Assembly: GCA_015222595.1 (NCBI GenBank) | Contig: JADFVP010000143.1 | Coordinates: forward strand, 1 to 7,855 | Direction: 5' to 3' | Length of the DNA: 7,855 nucleotides | Source of the DNA: Pseudomonadota bacterium | Lineage (GTDB): Bacteria; Desulfobacterota; GWC2-55-46; JADFVP01 | Part shown: one piece after another, positions 1 to 5,690 of the stretch | Layout: the number at the start of each line of letters is the position of its first letter | Numbering within the stretch: the stretch's first letter is position 1 | Translations under genes and position numbers: made by a program | Notes under the pieces: generated by a model | What the model saw: only the letters and a program-made list of their open reading frames with translations | Told to the model about the DNA's origin: nothing | The model's database searches: none

Positions 1-61
1 CGACAAGGCGCTCTACCGGGCAAAGGAACAGGGGCGAAACAGAGTCGAAGAGAGCAGTTGA
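1..61 (+). CDS. C-terminal end of a GGDEF-domain (diguanylate cyclase) protein, partial
   Basis: Only the last 19 codons are present, read from base 2 to a TGA at 59-61. They read DKALYRAKEQGRNRVEESS. The segment D-x-A-L-Y-x-A-K-x-x-G-R-N-R is the characteristic final helix and tail of the GGDEF domain, which makes cyclic di-GMP from two GTP. The active-site GG[D/E]EF motif, any I-site and any N-terminal sensor or receiver domain lie outside the window, so catalytic competence cannot be judged. The gene is on the same strand as the histidine kinase, 70 bp upstream of it, so it may be co-transcribed or functionally paired with it. The family call rests on a short but very typical tail. Confidence 0.85.
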   Translation, partial: DKALYRAKEQGRNRVEESS

Positions 62-79
62 GTTACTCCTGCTCTCTTC
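47..79 (+). terminator. Perfect 11-bp inverted repeat over the GGDEF stop codon, possible terminator or mRNA hairpin
   Basis: The arm GAAGAGAGCAG (47-57) is the exact reverse complement of CTGCTCTCTTC (69-79). The 11-nt loop contains the TGA stop and can form a further GAG/CTC pairing. T-rich sequence follows (about 88-104, including TTTTTT) but starts some 8 nt after the stem rather than directly. It is therefore either an imperfect intrinsic terminator or a 3'-end stabilising or attenuating hairpin between the two genes. The inverted repeat is certain; its role is inferred. Confidence 0.5.
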
Positions 80-117
80 CACCAAGTTCTCTTTTACGTT
101 TTTTGTCAGCGCAAGAC

Positions 118-124
118 AGAGGGA
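118..124 (+). promoter_or_regulatory. Ribosome binding site of the hybrid kinase
   Basis: AGAGGGA lies 7 nt before the ATG at 132. It supports that start over later in-frame ATGs, which would remove the first membrane helix. I see no convincing -35/-10 pair in 62-131. Confidence 0.6.
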
Positions 125-131
125 CTTTGTA

Positions 132-3100
132 ATGCAAGATGAAGTTGCGAACAAGAGTAAAGGAACCGGTATAAAACCGGTCACCGGTATGGCCATAGGT
201 GTTGTGGTCATACTTGTAGTTGCGCTCCTTTCCTGGCTGGCGCTTAACACAATAGAGGCGCAGTCGCGCCGCACTCTTACCGGTTCTCTGAAGGCAACTC
301 TGGAGATATCGCACGAAGCGCTTACCGGCTGGGCCGATGACCGCCAGGACAGGCTTGGGCACTTTGTCGAAAGACCCGATGTTATCGTTCTTGTTGAGAA
401 TCTGCTGAAGGTTCCCAAGGAGAAGGAGAAGCTTGCAAGGAGCGCTTCACTCAGCCGGCTTCGTGAAATTATTGCCCCCCGCCTCGGCGACCACAACGAC
501 CTCGGTTTCTTTCTTATCGATAGAGACAGGGTCAATGTCGGCTCCATGCGTGATACGAACCTCGGGCAGGTCAACCTGCTGAACGGCCACGGTGACTATC
601 TCGAAAATATCTTCAACGGCAAGGCCCAGCTTATTCTTCCCCTCCGCTCCGACGTTGCGCTGCCCGGTGTCGGCGGCGCACTCTTGATGGACGAACCGAC
701 AATGTTCGTTGGTGTGCCGGTCTTCGGTATCGACAAGAGCGTAATAGCGGCCTTTACCATCCGCATAGATCCCTCAAAAGACTTTACCCGCATACTGCAG
801 TTGGCCCGTACCGGCCAGACCGCCGAGACCATGGCCTTCGATAGGGCGGGGCGCATGATAACAGAGAGCCGGTTCGACGACCAGTTGCTGGCTATCGGGC
901 TCATCGAAGAGGGCAGGCGCGCGATTCTTTCAATTACGATACGCGACCCCGGTGGCAATATGGTCGAGGGCTACAGGCCCGTGAAGCCGCGCGATGAGTT
1001 ACAGTTTACTACTGCCGTACAGAGCGCCGTGTCGGGCAACAACGGAAGCGATGTTACCGGTTACAGGGACTACAGAGGAGTGCCTGTTGTCGGGGCGTGG
1101 CTATGGGACGAGGAGCATAACTTCGGCATGCTCTCCGAGGTCGATGTAACCGAGGCCTACGGCGCGTATAACTCTATACGTCGCACGGTACTTTCGCTGC
1201 TGCTCTTCACCTGCCTGCTCTTTCTTGGGCTTGCAGTGCTGCTCATCAGACGAAACCGGCAGGCGGAGTATGCCAACGCCAGGCTTGTAGACGAGGTGGC
1301 CGAGCGAGAGCGTATAAACGAGGCGCTGCTGCTGAGCGAAGAGAAGGTTACCTCGGTACTTGAGAATGCAGTCGATGCGATCATAACCATAAATAAGGAC
1401 GGAACGATACAGACGTTTAACCGTGCGGCCGAGTTCGTCTTCGGATATTCCCGCAATGAGGTTGTCGGCAAGAACGTCAAGGTGCTGATGCCCTCTCCCT
1501 ATACCGAAGATCACGACGGTTACCTTGCTAACTACGCCAGGACGGGTGAACGCAAGATAATGGGCAAGGGACGAGAGGTAGAGGGACTGCGCAAGGACGG
1601 CAGTATCTTCCCGCTCGAACTCTCTGTTAGCGAGGTGAAGCACGCAGGGCGTAGTACCTTTACCGGTATTGTCCGCGACATTACCAAAAGAAACGAGATG
1701 GAAGAGTCTCTAAAGAGCGCCAAGTTCGAGGCCGAAGCGGCCAACTCCGCCAAGAGCGATTTTCTTGCTTCCATGAGTCACGAGATAAGAACTCCCATGA
1801 ATGCTATCCTCGGCATGGCGGAACTGCTTGCCGACACCGACATGAGCGAGGAGCAGGAGGAGTACGTCGAGACCTTCAAGCGGGCCGGCAGCACGCTTTT
1901 GAACCTTATAAACGACATACTCGATCTTTCCAAGGTAGAGTCGGGCTCTTTGGAACTAGACGAGTCCAGCTTCATGCTTAACGATCTTGTCGAGAAGGTA
2001 GTCTCCATCTTCTCCCACAAGGCTCATGAGAAGGGGCTTGAGATCGCGTACTATATTGCCGAGGAGATTCCGAGAGTGCTTCTCGGTGACGATACCCGGC
2101 TCAGGCAGGTTCTTGTAAACCTTATAGGCAACGCCATCAAGTTCACTTCAGTCGGAGAGGTGGTCTTGAGAGTAAGCATGGTAGAGGCCGACGGTAGTGC
2201 TACAGATGGTAAAGATATTTCGAGTGGCGATGAGTTCTGGCTCCTTTTCAGCGTTACCGATACGGGAGTCGGTATACCTGACGAGAAGCACACCGTGATC
2301 TTCGACAAGTTCTCTCAGGCCGACTCCACCACCACGCGCGACTTTGGCGGCACCGGCCTCGGGCTCGCCATCAGCAGGCGTATCGTTGAGCTGATGGACG
2401 GTAAGATATGGGTGGAGAGCGTCGTGGACGAGGGCTCCACCTTCAGCTTTATTGCTCGGTTCAAGGCCTCTGATGCGCTTGTGGTAGACAGCAAGTTAGT
2501 CTATCCTGTAGATGTTTTTTCGGGGGTTCGAACCCTGATAATAGATGACAACAAGACAAATCGCTGGATCATGAGGGCTGCGCTAAGGAGCGTCGGGCTT
2601 AGTGTGGACGATGCCCCGTCGGGTGAAGCCGGGCTGGAGATGCTGCAAGAGGCCGTTACTCGCTCTGAACGCTACGACCTTCTTCTGCTCGACTGCCGTA
2701 TGCCGGTGCTCGACGGTTTCGGAGTTGTTGACAGGATGAAGAACCTGAACGAATTTGACTCTACGGCAGTTATAATGCTTACGAGTGATGCTCGCGGTGG
2801 AGACAAGGCCCGCGCACTCGAATGTGGCATCGCCGGGTATCTCGTTAAGCCTGTAAGCCGGTCGAAGCTCCTTGAGTCGGTTATGAGGGTGCTCGGTCTG
2901 TACTCCGAGTTAGAAGATCCGGAGGCAGGGGCCGGTACGAATAAGAGTGAAGCGAAGGTTGTGCCCGCTCCGCAAAACACGCGTGCTCTCGACCTTCTGC
3001 TTGTTGACGATTCTGACGACAACAGGCTTCTTATAGAGCGCTTCTTGAAAGATGAGCCGTACAATATAGATTCTGCTGTAAACGGTCAGGAGGCTGTAGA

Positions 3101-3395
3101 CAAGTTCAAGCTCAATAAGTACGACCTTGTGCTCTTAGATGTTGAGATGCCGGTCATGGACGGCTATACGGCAATTGGCGAGATACGAAAGTTCGAGTCC
3201 GACACGGAGCGCAAGCCTACGCCGGTGCTCGCCCTTACGGCCTATGCCTTAAAGGGGGACGCAGAGAAGAGTCTTGCGGCAGGGTTCGACGATCATCTGA
3301 CGAAGCCGATAAAGCGGAAGGTTCTTAAAGAGGCGATAGTAAACCACACCAGAAGAAGTGGCAAAGAGGGAGGTGAATCGGATGAGCGGAGTTGA
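132..3395 (+). CDS. Membrane-bound Cache-PAS hybrid sensor histidine kinase with two receiver domains
   Basis: This 1087-residue inner-membrane kinase should autophosphorylate on a histidine and pass the phosphate to its own receivers. Residues 16-38 are TM1. Residues 40-350 are a periplasmic sensor whose end (YRDYRGVPVVGAW, then LSEVDVTEAY) is typical of double-Cache domains. TM2 is 352-372, followed by a coiled coil to about 404. A PAS domain covers about 405-520 and resembles FixL (H461 and R481 match the heme-pocket His and Arg). HisKA has the H-box SHEIRTPMNAI with phospho-acceptor H550. HATPase_c shows the N-box (N663, N667), DTGVGIP (710-716), the F-box at 723-729 and GGTGLGLAIS (739-748). 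REC1 (about 800-920) has D805/D806, D854, T884 and K906. REC2 (about 953-1072) has D959/D960, D1003, T1036 and K1058. All catalytic residues I can check are intact. It ends without a fused HPt; the next gene supplies one. The ligand is unknown. Confidence 0.93.
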   Translation: MQDEVANKSKGTGIKPVTGMAIGVVVILVVALLSWLALNTIEAQSRRTLTGSLKATLEISHEALTGWADDRQDRLGHFVERPDVIVLVENLLKVPKEKEKLARSASLSRLREIIAPRLGDHNDLGFFLIDRDRVNVGSMRDTNLGQVNLLNGHGDYLENIFNGKAQLILPLRSDVALPGVGGALLMDEPTMFVGVPVFGIDKSVIAAFTIRIDPSKDFTRILQLARTGQTAETMAFDRAGRMITESRFDDQLLAIGLIEEGRRAILSITIRDPGGNMVEGYRPVKPRDELQFTTAVQSAVSGNNGSDVTGYRDYRGVPVVGAWLWDEEHNFGMLSEVDVTEAYGAYNSIRRTVLSLLLFTCLLFLGLAVLLIRRNRQAEYANARLVDEVAERERINEALLLSEEKVTSVLENAVDAIITINKDGTIQTFNRAAEFVFGYSRNEVVGKNVKVLMPSPYTEDHDGYLANYARTGERKIMGKGREVEGLRKDGSIFPLELSVSEVKHAGRSTFTGIVRDITKRNEMEESLKSAKFEAEAANSAKSDFLASMSHEIRTPMNAILGMAELLADTDMSEEQEEYVETFKRAGSTLLNLINDILDLSKVESGSLELDESSFMLNDLVEKVVSIFSHKAHEKGLEIAYYIAEEIPRVLLGDDTRLRQVLVNLIGNAIKFTSVGEVVLRVSMVEADGSATDGKDISSGDEFWLLFSVTDTGVGIPDEKHTVIFDKFSQADSTTTRDFGGTGLGLAISRRIVELMDGKIWVESVVDEGSTFSFIARFKASDALVVDSKLVYPVDVFSGVRTLIIDDNKTNRWIMRAALRSVGLSVDDAPSGEAGLEMLQEAVTRSERYDLLLLDCRMPVLDGFGVVDRMKNLNEFDSTAVIMLTSDARGGDKARALECGIAGYLVKPVSRSKLLESVMRVLGLYSELEDPEAGAGTNKSEAKVVPAPQNTRALDLLLVDDSDDNRLLIERFLKDEPYNIDSAVNGQEAVDKFKLNKYDLVLLDVEMPVMDGYTAIGEIRKFESDTERKPTPVLALTAYALKGDAEKSLAAGFDDHLTKPIKRKVLKEAIVNHTRRSGKEGGESDERS
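3368..3376 (+). promoter_or_regulatory. Strong Shine-Dalgarno site of the HPt gene, inside the kinase 3' end
   Basis: GGGAGGTGA contains an eight-base match to the ideal anti-16S complement GGAGGTGA, 5 nt before the ATG at 3382. It decides the HPt start: the in-frame ATG at 3358 has no comparable site. Because it lies inside the end of the kinase reading frame, HPt translation is probably coupled to kinase translation. Confidence 0.8.
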
Positions 3396-3711
3396 GGCCG
3401 AAAGAGAGGAAATAGTTGTCAGCATAGAAGAAGACCTGGAAGATATAGTTCCGGGCTATCTTGAGAATAGGACACGAGACGTTGCCTCCATTGAGCGTGC
3501 ACTGGAGGCCGGACAGGCCGAGGATTACGATTCGGTACGCGTTATAGGGCACTCCATGAAGGGCACGGGAGGCGGTTACGGTTTCGACGAGCTGACCAAT
3601 ATCGGCGCGCGTATAGAGGTTGCCGGAAAGGCCGAAGACAGAGCCGGGGTGCAGAAGGGGCTAGAAGAACTCTCCGAGTACCTGCGCCGCGTTAAAGTGG
3701 TATACGAGTAG
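3382..3711 (+). CDS. Stand-alone HPt (histidine phosphotransfer) protein
   Basis: A 109-residue cytoplasmic protein, acidic and helical, the usual size of one HPt four-helix bundle. The motif VIGHSMKGTGGGYGFDEL (residues 54-71) matches the HPt signature (A/G)HxLKGxxxxxGxxxL, with H57 as predicted phospho-acceptor; downstream helix IGARIEVAGKA also fits. It would take phosphate from a receiver of the kinase, most likely REC2, and hand it to a response regulator not in the window. Its ATG lies 14 bp inside the kinase gene in the +1 frame, behind an excellent ribosome binding site, so I chose 3382 over the ATG at 3358. In BarA- or EvgS-type kinases the same module is fused to the C-terminus; here it is a separate gene. 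The final relay target is unknown. Confidence 0.88.
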   Translation: MSGVEAEREEIVVSIEEDLEDIVPGYLENRTRDVASIERALEAGQAEDYDSVRVIGHSMKGTGGGYGFDELTNIGARIEVAGKAEDRAGVQKGLEELSEYLRRVKVVYE

Positions 3712-3729
3712 TCCACTCTGCGACTGCTC
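3706..3729 (+). terminator. Short hairpin over the HPt stop codon, weak terminator candidate
   Basis: GAGTAGTC (3706-3713) can pair with GACTGCTC (3722-3729) over 8 bp, including one G-U wobble, around an 8-nt loop. The stop TAG (3709-3711) is in the 5' arm. Only a weak T-rich stretch follows (TGTTTCC). It sits at the convergent junction between the kinase/HPt block and the SYLF gene, where a terminator is expected. No better candidate is visible in 3712-3779. Confidence 0.25.
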
Positions 3730-3779
3730 TACCGTACTGTTTCCAAAATGACTTTTCCCCTCTGTACTCCGCATCAACT

Positions 3780-4355
3780 CTATTGGGGTGTGTAGCTGAA
3801 CTTCTGTCCGCCTACCGAGGCCTCGTACATCAACCCGCCTTTTGTTATCGTAAAGATCGCCACACCGTCGTCGTAGTCGGCATTGGCCGACGCCCCCGAA
3901 GTGGCGGCCACTGCAGAGACCTGCGCGCCGAGTTCATAGTTGCCGTCGGTAAAGTTGTTGAGCGCGGTCTTGTCTCTGAAGAAGATTATTTCGCTGTACG
4001 ATTGAACTCCGAGCTGAAAACCGATGGTGATCTGTGTAAGGCTTGTGAGCCCTATGAACTTGCCCTTTTTGTAGACCTTGCCCTTGCCGTGCGCACCTCC
4101 TATGCCTATTCCGGCCTTGCCAACTGTTGGAAATACGGCGTAGCCGTACGCCTTGCGAAAGAAGACCAGCATGGAAGAGTCGGCGTTCTTGAAGTTCGTT
4201 ATCGCCTCTGCTACGGTCCTGTCGGTCACGCCCTTCTCGCTGGCCCTCTCTTTTGCAAGCGGATTCCAGCCGGCAGAAGCGGGCTCGGCTACAGTAAATA
4301 AAAGAGAGACCGCAACGGCTACGGCGAGAGTTGTTGCAACTTTTAAGTAACGCAT
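3780..4355 (-). CDS. Secreted SYLF (Ysc84/DUF500)-domain protein
   Basis: A 191-residue protein with a classical Sec signal peptide: basic MRYLK start, hydrophobic stretch to about residue 21, and an A-S-A cleavage site after residue 28. There is no lipobox cysteine, so it is probably soluble periplasmic or peripherally membrane-attached. The mature part is one SYLF/Ysc84 domain, seen in the run YGYAVFPTVGKAGIGIGGAHG (residues 70-90), then GKV at 92-94, ITIGFQLGVQSYSEIIFF (109-126) and the C-terminal AIFTITKGGLMYEASVGGQKF. Eukaryotic SYLF proteins bind phospholipids and actin; the bacterial role is not established, though lipid or envelope binding is a reasonable inference. An AAGGAG ribosome binding site (4366-4371 region) lies about 10 nt before the ATG. 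It starts 61 bp after the adaptor gene on the same strand and may belong to the same transcript. Confidence 0.88.
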   Translation of the reverse strand: MRYLKVATTLAVAVAVSLLFTVAEPASAGWNPLAKERASEKGVTDRTVAEAITNFKNADSSMLVFFRKAYGYAVFPTVGKAGIGIGGAHGKGKVYKKGKFIGLTSLTQITIGFQLGVQSYSEIIFFRDKTALNNFTDGNYELGAQVSAVAATSGASANADYDDGVAIFTITKGGLMYEASVGGQKFSYTPQ

Positions 4356-4416
4356 AAGAATGGCACTCCTTCTGTTATGTGAATTAGCATCTATAAGAAC
4401 TTGTCTTGTTAGAACT

Positions 4417-5610
4417 CTATTCGATTGCTCGTACCTTTGTTCCGTTCTCTACTTCGTCATCGGGATGCGTTATTACTACTTCGCCTTCGGTGAGCCCGGA
4501 GAGAACCTCGGTCATGATGCCGCTGCTGTGGCCAAGAGTTACTTTACTCAGCACCGCAGTAGAGTCTTTATAGACGAAGACAGCGCGCGAGCCGTTGTGC
4601 GTGAAGGTCGCACTCGACGGCACCTGCAAGACTGTGTCGGACTGCCAGAGTATGAAGCTGGCCTCTACCCTGTAGCCGTCTCCAAGCCGAGTCCACTCTG
4701 CGCGCGGTGAAGTAATATCTGCTATCACCAGCACGCGCTGCTCTTCGACTCCGAGCGCGGAGATCTTTGTAAAGCCCGCCGGTTCCACTACCCGAACCAC
4801 GCCTTTTAGCGCCTGCTCTCCGCCCCAGCGCTCCAGCAGCAGTTTGGTCCCACGGGTTATCTGTACGGCGTGTTCGCTCCTGACGTCCACCTCTACTTCA
4901 AGCGCACCGGGGTCTCCAAGCTCCATCAGATCCTCTCCGGCTACTACCGCGCCCTCGCTCTTGTGGAGAATTTTCAGAACTCTGCCGTCTACAGGGGCCT
5001 TTAGTTTTACGGGGCCGTTGCCCCTTTTGGCAGGTTCAGTACCGGAGTACTTTAGCGTGGTCTTTGCTGCGTCTAGTTCGTAGCTTGCGACCGTTACCGC
5101 AAACTGCGCGGAGCGGAGCGTCGCTCTGGACCTGCGCTCGTCCGCTATGCTCTTCTCTAGTCGTTCCTCTGTGGTGTAGCCGTCCGAGTGCAGTTTCTTT
5201 ATGCGACCTAGTTCGCTGACCGAGTAGCTGGCCTCCGCTTTGGCGGCCTTGGAATCTTCTCTCGCCGCATTAAGCGACGCGCGCGCGGCCTCTACGCGCG
5301 CTGCGGCCTCGGCACGGGTTCTGGGGTCCAGCACCGCGCTCATGCGAGGCTCAATCTCCAATATAGTCTGCCCCTTTGTCACCGTATCTCCGACGTTCAG
5401 TACGGTTCTCAGTACCGTGCCGGTCACAGGGGCGCTAAGAACAAACCGGTCCATGACCCGCGTCTTGCCCTCCTCCTCAACCGTAACCATAAGGGGCGCG
5501 CGTACCACCGGGGCCGTCTCTACTGGTACGGGCTTGGGCATAAAGCCGTTGATCACTGCGGCAGCGATAAGTACGGCTACTATAATAATGTAGATGTTTC
5601 TGCGTGCCAT
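4417..5610 (-). CDS. HlyD/MacA-like periplasmic adaptor (membrane fusion protein) of an ABC exporter
   Basis: A 397-residue adaptor expected to link an inner-membrane permease to an outer-membrane channel. Residues 5-22 form an uncleaved membrane anchor, with no lipobox Cys. The first half of the lipoyl-like domain is at about 54-87 (APVTGTVLRTVLNVGDTVTKGQ minus its ends), an alanine/arginine-rich helical hairpin at about 95-190, and the second lipoyl half at about 200-235 (LKAPVDGRVLKI, GAVVAGEDLMELGDP). A beta-barrel (about 236-320) and a membrane-proximal domain with VPSSATF and a GLTEGEVVI turn follow. At the hairpin tip, R136, L140 and T147 have the spacing of the R-x3-L-x6-S TolC-docking motif, with Thr for Ser. 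The permease gene lies 78 bp upstream on the same strand. Substrate is unknown; context favours ABC over RND partnership. Confidence 0.9.
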   Translation of the reverse strand: MARRNIYIIIVAVLIAAAVINGFMPKPVPVETAPVVRAPLMVTVEEEGKTRVMDRFVLSAPVTGTVLRTVLNVGDTVTKGQTILEIEPRMSAVLDPRTRAEAAARVEAARASLNAAREDSKAAKAEASYSVSELGRIKKLHSDGYTTEERLEKSIADERRSRATLRSAQFAVTVASYELDAAKTTLKYSGTEPAKRGNGPVKLKAPVDGRVLKILHKSEGAVVAGEDLMELGDPGALEVEVDVRSEHAVQITRGTKLLLERWGGEQALKGVVRVVEPAGFTKISALGVEEQRVLVIADITSPRAEWTRLGDGYRVEASFILWQSDTVLQVPSSATFTHNGSRAVFVYKDSTAVLSKVTLGHSSGIMTEVLSGLTEGEVVITHPDDEVENGTKVRAIE

Positions 5611-5620
5611 TTTTTATTTA

Positions 5621-5626
5621 TCCCTT
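5621..5626 (-). promoter_or_regulatory. Ribosome binding site of the adaptor
   Basis: On the minus strand AAGGGA lies 10 nt before the ATG (5608-5610) and supports that start. It overlaps the end of the 17-bp tandem repeat block by three bases, so repeat copy changes would not alter its spacing to the start. Confidence 0.5.
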
Positions 5627-5690
5627 AAAAATATTGGTCTATAAAAGTATCGGCCTGTTATACGTACCGGCCTATTAAAAGTATCGGGCT
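5624..5690. repeat. Four degenerate tandem copies of a 17-bp unit
   Basis: On the + strand the copies are CTTAAAAATATTGGTCT (5624-5640), TATAAAAGTATCGGCCT (5640 shared boundary, 5640/5641-5656), GTTATACGTACCGGCCT (5657-5673) and ATTAAAAGTATCGGGCT (5674-5690). The first two touch at base 5640, so one copy is 16 bp if bases are not shared; the remaining spacing is exactly 17. Pairwise identity is about 12-14 of 17, with the core AAAAGTATCGG and ending CT best kept. The array fills most of the 78-bp spacer between permease stop and adaptor start and its last two bases overlap the permease stop codon. No known repeat family is recognised and the function is unknown. Confidence 0.7.

Noticed and set aside
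165..188. Three ACCGGT hexamers within 24 bp near the kinase start, with more scattered through the window
   Set aside because: They fall in codons for T-G, P-V and T-G and fit the general use of ACC/GGT and CCG/GTC codons here. Spacing is irregular and they continue inside coding sequence, so an operator is not supported.
1101..1643. 180-codon open frame on the minus strand inside the kinase
   Set aside because: It is antisense to the TM2-PAS region of a clearly recognisable kinase, shows no family features and has no good ribosome binding site. The other minus-strand frames across 596-3064 are the same kind of shadow.
3358..3381. Earlier in-frame ATG for the HPt protein, adding eight residues
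   Set aside because: No Shine-Dalgarno site precedes 3358, whereas 3382 has GGAGGTGA at ideal distance. The extra residues are not part of the HPt fold.
3712..3779. AAAATGACTTTT near-palindrome in the convergent spacer as a bidirectional terminator
   Set aside because: Only a 4-bp A/T stem with a 4-nt loop forms. The flanking CC and CC cannot pair, so it is too weak to call.
3783..4301. 172-codon plus-strand frame opposite the SYLF gene
   Set aside because: The minus-strand SYLF protein has a signal peptide, a domain match and a ribosome binding site. The plus-strand product has no recognisable domain and is arginine- and cysteine-scattered low-quality sequence.
4356..4416. Possible promoter for the SYLF gene: minus-strand TATAGAT at 4389-4395 and two AGAACT direct repeats (4396-4401, 4411-4416) upstream
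   Set aside because: The -10-like box has no convincing -35 at proper spacing and the 6-bp repeats are short enough to be chance. Co-transcription with the adaptor is equally likely.
4360..4710. 116-codon plus-strand frame beginning with a hydrophobic, cysteine-containing stretch that mimics a signal peptide
   Set aside because: It is antisense to the adaptor C-terminus and the SYLF leader, and its later part is just the adaptor complement. No supporting ribosome binding site.
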